This document shows positions 28,556 to 38,071 of a stretch of DNA of 64,000 nucleotides, piece after piece. The notes below the pieces were generated by a model. It did not search any database, was not told the DNA's origin, and saw only the letters and a list, made by a program, of their open reading frames with translations. The stretch lies in contig CANLXI010000013.1 in NCBI GenBank assembly GCA_947495035.1, positions 62,001-126,000 on the forward strand. The letters run 5' to 3'. The DNA is from an uncultured Granulosicoccus sp. Lineage in GTDB: Bacteria > Pseudomonadota > Gammaproteobacteria > Granulosicoccales > Granulosicoccaceae. Both the position numbers and the translations under genes were made by a program. Every line of letters starts with the position of its first letter. Positions within the stretch are counted from its first letter, which is position 1.

Positions 28556-29743
28556 ATGACGATCATGAGAAGCACTGACAGACTGGACAATCTTCTTCCC
28601 GAGATCACGCAATGGCGTCGTGATATCCATCGTCATCCGGAGTTGGGTTACGAGGTGCAGCGCACGGCAGGCTTTGTCGCCGACAAGCTGCGCGACTTCG
28701 GTCTGGATGAGGTGGTTGAAGGCGTCGGACGTACCGGCGTCGTGGGCATCATCAAGGGTCGTTCGCAAGCTTCCGGCAAGATCATCGGACTACGGGCTGA
28801 CATGGACGCTCTGCCCATCGTGGAAGACAGCGGTGCGCCCTGGAGCTCCGAGACGCCGGGTCACATGCATGCCTGTGGTCATGATGGGCACACGGCCATG
28901 CTGCTGGGAGCTGCGCGTTCTCTGGCCGATTCCCGTAACTTCGACGGAACCGTCATCGTGATCTTCCAGCCGGCCGAAGAAGGTGGTGGCGGTGGCCTTG
29001 CCATGGTGGAAGACGGTTTGATGAAGCGCTTCGGCATCCAGGAGGTTTATGGTCTGCACAACATGCCGAACCTGCCGGTAGGAGAGTTCGCAATTCGTCC
29101 GGGCCCTCTGATGGCCTGTGCCGATGAATTCGATATCGTGGTCAAGGGGCGGGGCGGGCATGCCGCCATGCCTCATGTCTGCATCGACCCGGTGGTGGTG
29201 GCTTCCCATATCGTGCTGGCGCTGCAGAGCATTGTGTCGCGAGGCGTCAAGCCGACCGATCCGCTGGTGGTATCCGTCACGACGCTGGAAGTGGAGGGGG
29301 CAGCCTACAATGTCATTCCGCAGACGGTGCACATGCGCGGTACCTTGCGCGCTTTCGATGAAGAGGTTCGTACGGTATCCAGGCAGCGCATCATCGATAT
29401 CGCCACTCGCACGGCCCGGGCCTTCGATGCCGAGGCGGAAGTCGACTACCGGGATGGATATCCGCCGACGGTCAATCACGCCAGACAGACGGACTTCGTG
29501 GTGGAGGTGGCCGGCAAGGTGGTGGGCAGCGACAAGGTGGATCCGGACAGACCTCCGATGATGGGCGCCGAGGATTTCTCCTACATGCTCAATGAACGAC
29601 CGGGAGCTTTCATTTTCATGGGCAATGGCCCTTCTGCGAACCTGCATCATCCGAAATACGATTTCAACGATGACGCCCTTCGCTATGGCTGTCAGTACTG
29701 GGTCACCCTGGTGTCAGAGTCGATGCCCATGCAGGTCTCGTGA
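28556..29743 (+). CDS. M20 family amidohydrolase (hippurate hydrolase-like)
   Basis: This is a 395-residue cytoplasmic metallo-amidohydrolase of the M20D group, which removes acyl groups from amino acids. The metal-binding motif MHACGHDGHTAMLLGAAR (about residue 103), the catalytic FQPAEEGGGG, the dimerisation-domain GRGGHAAMPH and the C-terminal MMGAEDFSYMLNERPG are all present. The substrate (hippurate, N-acetyl amino acids or indole-acetyl conjugates) cannot be told from sequence. I place the start at ATG 28556; the frame is open back to 28397, but that part overlaps pyrE and has an arginine-rich, non-family sequence. Confidence 0.9.
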   Translation: MTIMRSTDRLDNLLPEITQWRRDIHRHPELGYEVQRTAGFVADKLRDFGLDEVVEGVGRTGVVGIIKGRSQASGKIIGLRADMDALPIVEDSGAPWSSETPGHMHACGHDGHTAMLLGAARSLADSRNFDGTVIVIFQPAEEGGGGGLAMVEDGLMKRFGIQEVYGLHNMPNLPVGEFAIRPGPLMACADEFDIVVKGRGGHAAMPHVCIDPVVVASHIVLALQSIVSRGVKPTDPLVVSVTTLEVEGAAYNVIPQTVHMRGTLRAFDEEVRTVSRQRIIDIATRTARAFDAEAEVDYRDGYPPTVNHARQTDFVVEVAGKVVGSDKVDPDRPPMMGAEDFSYMLNERPGAFIFMGNGPSANLHHPKYDFNDDALRYGCQYWVTLVSESMPMQVS

Positions 29744-29808
29744 TCCGCTTCGCTCATGTCCGCGGTTGCTGCGCCGATACCGACATGACCACGGAGTAGA
29801 TTGACCTC

Positions 29809-31380
29809 ATGGAGCCACTTGTCATTGCCCTGGCCTTCTTGCTGGGACTGATTTTCCGCAAGCTTGGCTATCCCCCCTTGCTCGGTTACCTGATGGCAGG
29901 CTTTACCGGCAATGCACTGGGATATGGCTCCAGTGAGGCGCTCGCGCCGCTGGCTGATGCCGGTATTCTGTTGCTGCTGTTCACCATCGGCCTGAAGCTC
30001 AATCTGCGTGATCTGACACCCCGCTACGTGTGGGGCTCGGCGGTGCTGCACATGGTGATTGCCGTGCCGCTGACCACGGCCGTCATCTACCTGATCGGCA
30101 TGGTCTATGAACCTCTGGGATTCGTGCATGCGGCGGGACCGATCACGCTGGCCTTCGCCTTGTCGTTTTCCAGTACGGTACTGGCCATCAAGCTGTTCGA
30201 GGAGCGCGGCGAAACTGCATCGTTCTACGCCTCCATCGCCATCGGTATTCTGGTGGTGCAGGATGTACTGGCTGTCGTCTATCTGGTGGCCACCTCCGGC
30301 CACTGGCCGACTCCCTGGGCACTGGCCCTGCTGTCACTGCCCTTGCTCATTCCGGTGTTCAGATACCTGATGGGCATGATCGGGCATGGTGAATTGCTGC
30401 TGCTCTCCGGGGTGGTGTTTGCCTTCGGAGCCGCCGAGATATTCCAGTGGGTAGGGCTCAAGGGTGGGCTGGGTGCTTTGATGATGGGGGTTCTGCTGGC
30501 CCGCTCGCATCAGGCCAAGTCGAAGGAACTGTATGACCAGTTGCTCGGACTGAAGAACCTGCTGTTGATTGGCTTCTTTCTGCAGATCGGCTATTACGGC
30601 ATACCGCGCCTCGAGTTGCTCTACATTGCCATCGTGCTGGGCATTCTGATCACGCTGCGGCCCATCATCTATTTTGCCTTGCTGACGTTCTTCGGTTTGC
30701 GTGCTCGAACCGGATGGTTCACCAGTCTGGCATTGTTCAATTACAGCGAATTCGGTCTGATCGTGGCTGCCATCGCGCAGCAGGCGGGTGTGTTGCGGGA
30801 ACAATGGCTGACCACGCTGGCATTGAGCATGGCCTTTTCCTATGTGCTGGCGATTCCGATCAACCGCAAGGCCCATGAGCTGTACATACGCTACGGTGAT
30901 CGCCTGCGTCGCTTCGAGAAACCCGAGCGGCTGCCGGAAGAGATCATCGGTTCCATAGGTGATGCCAAAGTGGCAATTCTGGGAATGGGGCGCATCGGTC
31001 GCAGTGCCTTCGATGCGCTGAGGGAGGCCGGTCATCGCGATATCGTCGGCATCGAGGAAAATTACACGGCAGCGCAGGAGCTGGAAGAGGCCGGCTGGCC
31101 CTGTGTGCATGGCGATGCGTCAGACCGGGACTTCTGGGAACGTACCGGACTGACCCAGTGCGATCTGATACTGGTCTGTCTCAGCAATCATCGTGAACAT
31201 CTGCGCGTGGCCAGATTGGCCCGCGAGCTGAATTTCGACAAGACCATCTCCGTGGCCACACGCTTTCGGGATGAAAGCGCGGATCTGGAAGCGTTGGGCT
31301 GCCTGACGTTCTACCGATACGAGGAAGTCGGCCGGGAGTTCGCCAAGCATACCCTGGAGGAATTCAGCCTCGGCCGATGA
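29809..31380 (+). CDS. CPA2 family cation:proton antiporter with TrkA-N domain (YbaL/KefB-like)
   Basis: This is a 523-residue inner-membrane antiporter. The membrane domain (about 1-380, roughly twelve helices) has GILLLLFTIGLKLNL and SFSSTVLAIKLFEERGE, typical of the KefB/KefC/YbaL branch. A cytoplasmic NAD-binding RCK domain follows (about 385-515) with the Rossmann loop VAILGMGRIGRSAFDAL and EEVGREFAKHTLEEF at the end. It probably exports K+ or Na+ in exchange for protons. No KefF/KefG-type accessory gene is adjacent. Its end overlaps the convergent SDR gene by 17 bases. Confidence 0.9.
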   Translation: MEPLVIALAFLLGLIFRKLGYPPLLGYLMAGFTGNALGYGSSEALAPLADAGILLLLFTIGLKLNLRDLTPRYVWGSAVLHMVIAVPLTTAVIYLIGMVYEPLGFVHAAGPITLAFALSFSSTVLAIKLFEERGETASFYASIAIGILVVQDVLAVVYLVATSGHWPTPWALALLSLPLLIPVFRYLMGMIGHGELLLLSGVVFAFGAAEIFQWVGLKGGLGALMMGVLLARSHQAKSKELYDQLLGLKNLLLIGFFLQIGYYGIPRLELLYIAIVLGILITLRPIIYFALLTFFGLRARTGWFTSLALFNYSEFGLIVAAIAQQAGVLREQWLTTLALSMAFSYVLAIPINRKAHELYIRYGDRLRRFEKPERLPEEIIGSIGDAKVAILGMGRIGRSAFDALREAGHRDIVGIEENYTAAQELEEAGWPCVHGDASDRDFWERTGLTQCDLILVCLSNHREHLRVARLARELNFDKTISVATRFRDESADLEALGCLTFYRYEEVGREFAKHTLEEFSLGR

Positions 31381-32110
31381 ACGGCATGTTGGTTGCCATG
31401 ATGGTCATGAACTGAACATTGGCAGACAGCGGCAGGGAGGCCATGTTCACGACGGCATCGGCGACATGTTGTGTGTCCATGGTAGGTTCCGGCTTGATGG
31501 AGCCGTCAGCCTGCGGTACCCCGGAATTCATCTGCTCGGTCATGTTGGAGGCCGTGTTGCCGATGTCGATCTGACCACAGGCAATGCCGAAGGGACGGCC
31601 GTCGAGTGACAGGGTCCGCGTCAGGCCGGTGATGGCATGTTTGGATACCGTGTAGGGTACGGAACCGGGGCGTGGAACATAAGCGGAGATCGAGCCGTTG
31701 TTGATGATGCGGCCACCCTGTGGTGATTGCTTGCGCATCAGCGTGAATGCCCCTCGTGCGGCCAGGAAGGCACCGTGCAGGTTGACATTGATGACCTGTT
31801 GCCACTGTTCGACGGACAGTTCATCGATGGTCATGGCGGACACATTGGTACCGGCATTGTTGAACAGGACATCCAGGCGTCCATGTCTGGCCTCGATGGT
31901 GGCAAACAAGGCATTCACCGAATCCTCCTGAGTGACATCACAGCTGATGACGCTCATGTTTTCCGGTTTTGTCGACAGGGACTGCGTGTCGAGCAAGGCT
32001 GACTCACGTCTGCCGGTCAGGACCACGTGAAAACCGGCAAGGGCGAGTGCTTCGGCGGACGCCCGGCCGATGCCGGAACCTGCTCCAGTAACGAGTGCGA
32101 TCTGTGTCAT
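31364..32110 (-). CDS. SDR family oxidoreductase
   Basis: This is a classical short-chain dehydrogenase/reductase of 248 residues. The nucleotide-binding loop is GAGSGIGRA (9-17), the structural motif is NNAGTN, and the catalytic Ser-Tyr-Lys set lies in NGSISAYV and PYTVSKHA. Basic residues after the second strand (TGRRESA) suggest NADP(H). It is close to the 3-oxoacyl reductase-like and other short-chain oxidoreductase groups; no substrate can be assigned. It lies 110 bases downstream of, and on the same strand as, the 2OG oxygenase gene, so the two may act together. Confidence 0.9.
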   Translation of the reverse strand: MTQIALVTGAGSGIGRASAEALALAGFHVVLTGRRESALLDTQSLSTKPENMSVISCDVTQEDSVNALFATIEARHGRLDVLFNNAGTNVSAMTIDELSVEQWQQVINVNLHGAFLAARGAFTLMRKQSPQGGRIINNGSISAYVPRPGSVPYTVSKHAITGLTRTLSLDGRPFGIACGQIDIGNTASNMTEQMNSGVPQADGSIKPEPTMDTQHVADAVVNMASLPLSANVQFMTIMATNMPFIGRG

Positions 32111-32220
32111 TTTTCTTCTTCGGTGGTTGAGGCCCTGCGAAGAGCCGGGCCCTGGTGTAAGCGTCTGACCATGGGGGCGGATCCAGGGTCAGGGATGACA
32201 GGGGAGTGTGCTACTGCTGC

Positions 32221-33084
32221 CTACTTCTTGTCAGAGCTTCTGAGCTCTTCGAGCCTCTCCTGCAGATAGGAGCCAGCGGTATACCGGTCGGACAGGACGA
32301 CGTCGGGTCGTGGGTGCAGAAACAGCGGCAGGCTGATGCGGGCACGACGGGAGTCCTGGCCATCGGGATTGATGACGCGGTGCGTGGTGGACGGGAAGTA
32401 TCCGCCAGAGGCTTCCTGCAGCATGTCGCCGATGTTGATGATCAGGTTGCCGAAGTCGCAAGGCACATCCAGCCAGCTGCCGTCACGAGCCTTGACTTGC
32501 AGGCCGGGTTCGTTGGCCGCGGGCAGCAGCGTGATCAGGTTGATATCCTCATGAGCGCCGGCACGGATGGCGCCTGGCATCACTCCGTCCTCGATGGGCG
32601 GATAGTGCAGGATACGCAGCAGGGTCTGTTCGCTGCCATTGATCATGTTGGACAGGGGTTCCCGATAACCGGCTGCCACCTCGGGGGGCGTCTGGTTCTC
32701 GATCCAGCCCAGCAGCTTTGCCGCGAACTCGATGGTGGATTGATAATAGGCATCGATTTCTGCCTTCAGTGCATCCGGGCAGCGACCCCAGGGGTAGTAG
32801 TGAAAATACTCCTTGATATCGCGCACCGTGTGACCCTTGGCCGTTTCTGCCATGGCTCTGGGGAAGAACCCGTCATACTTCTGCGGATCGAACAGAAAGT
32901 TGTCCGGCTCGTCGCTGTTGAAGAAATCCGTCCAGTGGCGGTAGATATCCTGCACGGCACTCTGCTCGATCGGGTGATTGCGCAGGACACCGAATCCGGT
33001 ATCTCGCAGGGACTGGACAAATTGCTGCTCGGCGTCGGCAGCGGCGTAATCTACGGCAACGAGTTCAACCATGTTGACGACCAT
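32221..33084 (-). CDS. Fe(II)/2-oxoglutarate-dependent oxygenase (isopenicillin N synthase family)
   Basis: This is a 287-residue double-stranded beta-helix oxygenase. The iron ligands are visible as HxD in AHEDINLITLLP (about residue 185) and a distal His in HRVINPDG; the 2-oxoglutarate-binding R-x-S is in SRRARISLPLFLHP. The N-terminal DIOX_N region (DYAAADAEQQFVQSLRDTGF) matches the non-haem dioxygenase family. Bacterial members act on diverse small molecules; nothing in the context identifies the substrate. It starts 109 bases from the divergent cyclase gene and precedes the SDR gene. Confidence 0.88.
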   Translation of the reverse strand: MVVNMVELVAVDYAAADAEQQFVQSLRDTGFGVLRNHPIEQSAVQDIYRHWTDFFNSDEPDNFLFDPQKYDGFFPRAMAETAKGHTVRDIKEYFHYYPWGRCPDALKAEIDAYYQSTIEFAAKLLGWIENQTPPEVAAGYREPLSNMINGSEQTLLRILHYPPIEDGVMPGAIRAGAHEDINLITLLPAANEPGLQVKARDGSWLDVPCDFGNLIINIGDMLQEASGGYFPSTTHRVINPDGQDSRRARISLPLFLHPRPDVVLSDRYTAGSYLQERLEELRSSDKK

Positions 33085-33193
33085 TCGATACAGGCTGTGG
33101 GATCGTTCATGATAGCAGCTACGCCCGTTGGCGGGCCCCTTGCGCTACCATGTTCGCTGGATTCCGCATGAGCCAGAAACTCCTGATCTGAAC

Positions 33194-34081
33194 ATGAGTA
33201 CCGAACCTCGTCCGCTGACCATACTGTTTGCCGATATCGGTGGCAGCGCAGCCCTTTACAAGCGTGAAGGGGATGCCCGTGCGCATCGGCTGGTGGCCGA
33301 GAGCCTGGCCTGCATGCGCAAGGCAGTGAGCGAGAATCAGGGAACCGTGCTGCGTACCGTGGGTGATTCGGTACTGGCCAGTTTCGAGACGCCCGATCAG
33401 GCCTTTCTGGGTGCCAGGGATATTCAGCGGGTGCACAGGGACATGCCTGTCTCGGTGCGTATCGGCTTTCACAGCGGTCTGGTCATTCCCGATGACGGCG
33501 ATGTCTACGGCCATGCCGTGAATATTGCTGCCAGAGTCGCCGAATTCTCTCGAGTGGACGAGATCATGGCGACGGCCGATGCCGTTGAACAGCTCTCTGA
33601 CTGCTACCAGCCCTTTCTGTCAGGGGCCGATTCCATCGAGGTAAAGGGAGTAGCGGAATTGCTCACGGTACACCGCCTGCATTGGCAGGATCAACCCGTT
33701 GCCGTGACCCGCCTGGCGTCAAGGCAGGAGTTCGAGAAATCGACATCACCCGAGCAACGGCTGCAGATTCGTCATGGAAACAGGATAATATATGCTGGAG
33801 CCGAGCAAGTTGAAATCAGCCTGGGACGGGCAAGCGACAATGATATTGCCGTGAGCAACGATGAGGCGAGCCGACATCATGCCCGGATCCGTTTTCGCAA
33901 TGGCCAGTTCCTGATGCAGGATGAAAGTACCAACGGCACTTTTGTGCGCAAGGATTCGCTATTGCCGTTTCTGGTTCGGCGCGATTCCATCGTGCTGGAT
34001 GGTCGAGGCGTCTTGTGCCTGGGTGTGTCGCCAGAGCAGACTGATGCGGAAATGATCGAATTCGAGTTGTTGCAAGCCTGA
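33194..34081 (+). CDS. Class III nucleotide cyclase with C-terminal FHA domain
   Basis: This 295-residue soluble protein combines a class III adenylate/guanylate cyclase domain (about 8-180) with an FHA phosphothreonine-binding domain (about 205-290). The cyclase domain has the metal-binding Asp in ILFADIGGSAALY, RTVGDSVLASF with the second metal site, and the transition-state Asn and Arg in DVYGHAVNIAARV, so it looks catalytically competent. The FHA core is present as LGRASDNDI, SRHHARI and STNGTFV. The start is taken at ATG 33194 (MSTEPRPLTIL); an open extension to 33128 lacks family similarity. It is divergent from the oxygenase and 55 bases ahead of the fructokinase. The FHA domain suggests recruitment by a Ser/Thr kinase target, but no such kinase is in the window. 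Confidence 0.88.
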   Translation: MSTEPRPLTILFADIGGSAALYKREGDARAHRLVAESLACMRKAVSENQGTVLRTVGDSVLASFETPDQAFLGARDIQRVHRDMPVSVRIGFHSGLVIPDDGDVYGHAVNIAARVAEFSRVDEIMATADAVEQLSDCYQPFLSGADSIEVKGVAELLTVHRLHWQDQPVAVTRLASRQEFEKSTSPEQRLQIRHGNRIIYAGAEQVEISLGRASDNDIAVSNDEASRHHARIRFRNGQFLMQDESTNGTFVRKDSLLPFLVRRDSIVLDGRGVLCLGVSPEQTDAEMIEFELLQA

Positions 34082-34136
34082 AACCCCCGGCCTTGTTCAT
34101 CAGGCCTGTTGCAAGATCACTGGAGAAATACAAGTC

Positions 34137-35093
34137 ATGTTCATCAGCTGTGGCGATATTCTGGTCGACCTGTTCAATCAAGCAACCGACAGTGCCGGCA
34201 AGGTTGCCTTGCAAGGGCATGTCGGGGGCTCGCCATTCAATGTTGCCGTGGGCCTGTCCCGTCTGGGTAACGAAGCCGGATTCCTGTGCAAGAATTCCAC
34301 GGATTTCATTGGTCAGCAGATCTCGGCCTATATACGAGACAATGACATCCGACCGGACTGGGTGCTGCCTACCGAACTCAACAGTACCCTGGCCATGATC
34401 AAGACCAATGCGGACGGGTCGGCGAACTATGCCTTCTACACCGACAACACCGCAGATCTGTCCATGCAGATCGACGAGCTGCCCTCGAGCTTCCCCGAGT
34501 CGCTCGACCTGTTGCATTTTGCCTCCTACTCGACGGCTGTGGGAGACACCAGTCGCGCCCTGCAGGCGCTGGCCAGGCGGGAAGCGGGTCAGCGGATCAT
34601 TTCCTATGATCCCAATCTGCGTCCCACGGTAGAGCCCGATATCGATATCTGGCGTGAAACATTTGCCGTATTCTCTTCAGTGGCCGATTTCGTCAAGGCC
34701 AGTGACGAGGATATTGCAACCCTGTTGGGTGAAGACAAATCGCTGGAATCGTTTGCAGCGGACACGATTTCGGCTGGTGCAAGCGTTGTCGTGGTGACCG
34801 AAGGCAGCAGTGGTGCGACCATCTACAGTGCTGATGGGCGACAGTGTCGGTCCCGACCTCTGAAGATCACCGTGGCCGATACCGTTGGCGCCGGTGATAC
34901 CTTTCAGGCAGCCAGCCTGCATTGGCTGAAAGCCAATGGCTGCATGAACGCGGGCAAGCTGGATGTTGCAGCTGCCGATCTGCAGTCTGCCGTGGACTTC
35001 GCAGCGGTAGCGGCTGCCATCACCTGCTCGCGACACGGAGCCGATTTGCCAACACTCAAGGATGTGGAATCCGAGCTTGCTCTGCTGCCCTGA
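34137..35093 (+). CDS. PfkB family carbohydrate kinase (fructokinase-like)
   Basis: This 318-residue ribokinase-fold sugar kinase starts MFISCGDILVDLFN. It has the substrate-binding GGSPFNVAVGLSRLG motif (about residue 30) and the catalytic PfkB signature ADTVGAGDTFQAASLHWL near residue 250, where the GAGD Asp is the base. The pattern is closest to fructokinases of the FrcK/ScrK type. It could phosphorylate fructose imported by frcBCA, although those genes lie 15 kb away (inference). A conserved-looking GVGDTSRAL-like stretch (TAVGDTSRALQAL) precedes the nucleotide-binding half. It converges on idh. Confidence 0.88.
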   Translation: MFISCGDILVDLFNQATDSAGKVALQGHVGGSPFNVAVGLSRLGNEAGFLCKNSTDFIGQQISAYIRDNDIRPDWVLPTELNSTLAMIKTNADGSANYAFYTDNTADLSMQIDELPSSFPESLDLLHFASYSTAVGDTSRALQALARREAGQRIISYDPNLRPTVEPDIDIWRETFAVFSSVADFVKASDEDIATLLGEDKSLESFAADTISAGASVVVVTEGSSGATIYSADGRQCRSRPLKITVADTVGAGDTFQAASLHWLKANGCMNAGKLDVAAADLQSAVDFAAVAAAITCSRHGADLPTLKDVESELALLP

Positions 35094-35171
35094 GCATCGG
35101 ACTCACTCACGAACGGGGCAGGCATTTCCGGGCGCGGCTGAAACCGCGAAAGCGCCTGGAGCCCCCAACGC

Positions 35172-35216
35172 CGGGAAGCTGCAGGGCAGAAGCACCTTCC
35201 GCCTGACAGCTTCCCG
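35172..35216. terminator. Hairpin in the convergent fructokinase/idh gap
   Basis: The 10-bp perfect stem CGGGAAGCTG (35172-35181) / CAGCTTCCCG (35207-35216), with a 25-base loop, lies between the two convergent genes and could end both transcripts. There is no T-run on either side. Confidence 0.45.
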
Positions 35217-35246
35217 TCACTCGTCGTGGCTGGACGGGACGGCCGA

Positions 35247-37475
<2,229 letters not shown>

Positions 37476-37539
37476 CGGGAGTTTCACAGTCGAGGAGATA
37501 ACTCCCAATGGTCGTACTTAAACTCCTCGAAATCAAGCG

Positions 37540-37566
37540 GTGGGGAAAAGTGTCGCGTTTCCCCAC
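37540..37566 (-). terminator. Hairpin between the malate synthase-like small gene and idh
   Basis: GTGGGGAAA (37540-37548) and TTTCCCCAC (37558-37566) form a 9-bp perfect stem with a 9-base loop, 21 bases after the stop of the 111-residue gene and about 65 bases before the idh ATG. It may terminate or attenuate transcription entering idh. There is no obvious T-run. Confidence 0.5.
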
Positions 37567-37586
37567 ACGGGCCTGCTGCGGCAGAG

Positions 37587-37922
37587 TCAGTCCAGCGTGG
37601 TCAGCAGTTGCAGGCGGTGCTGCGGATCATCCGTTGTGGCGGTGACCTTGCGGGTGACGGTCTCGATTTCCACCTGGATACCCTGCTGCTCCAGCAGGAT
37701 GCTCTGTGGTGCCTCCGGGTTGCCGCTGGCTTCGATGAACTGGGCGGGGCGGCGCAAGGCGGTCACGCTGCCATCGACCATGATGGCCGCCAGGTGGTCG
37801 AAGTGCAGCAGATAGGCAGCGACACTCCCGTGGGAACCGTCGGCCAGCGGGAAACTGAGGTCCAGCATGGAGACGGCCTGATCCCAGCTGGTGGACGTTC
37901 TGAATGACTGTTGTGTGCCCAT
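37587..37922 (-). CDS. Small protein resembling the insertion domain of malate synthase G
   Basis: This 111-residue protein has no signal peptide or membrane segment. From memory of malate synthase G sequences, nearly its whole length parallels the alpha/beta insertion domain (roughly residues 150-260 of the 720-residue enzyme). MLDLSFPLADGSHGSV matches the 'LDE..PL..GS' segment, and PQSILLEQQGIQVEIET matches 'PTAILL..NGLH.EI', followed by a tail ending LLTTLD where the enzyme has ALTTIMD. The TIM barrel, the catalytic Asp and Arg residues and the C-terminal cap are absent, so it cannot be a malate synthase. It lies between idh and the divergent XRE/DUF3612 regulator. Whether it is a gene remnant or a repurposed binding domain is unknown. 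Confidence 0.6.
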   Translation of the reverse strand: MGTQQSFRTSTSWDQAVSMLDLSFPLADGSHGSVAAYLLHFDHLAAIMVDGSVTALRRPAQFIEASGNPEAPQSILLEQQGIQVEIETVTRKVTATTDDPQHRLQLLTTLD

Positions 37923-38020
37923 GATGGCTGTTCCGACGATGTGAAGGTTCTTTCAGGTCACGAGACCTGTGACTTGCGCTCATGTAAACCTTAACGGCAG
38001 TGACTCGAAAAATGAACTAG

Positions 38021-38056
38021 AATTTCACTAAAGAAATTTCACATTGTCAATTTCAC
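38021..38056. promoter_or_regulatory. Three direct repeats AATTTCAC at 14-bp spacing
   Basis: AATTTCAC occurs at 38021-38028, 38035-38042 and 38049-38056, exactly 14 bp apart, in the 149-base gap between the small malate-synthase-like gene and the divergent XRE regulator. It ends 15 bases before the regulator ATG (38072), which has an AGGTGA ribosome site. The regular spacing suggests a multi-site operator, probably for the regulator itself. Confidence 0.65.
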
Positions 38057-38071
38057 AAAACAGGTGAGTCC

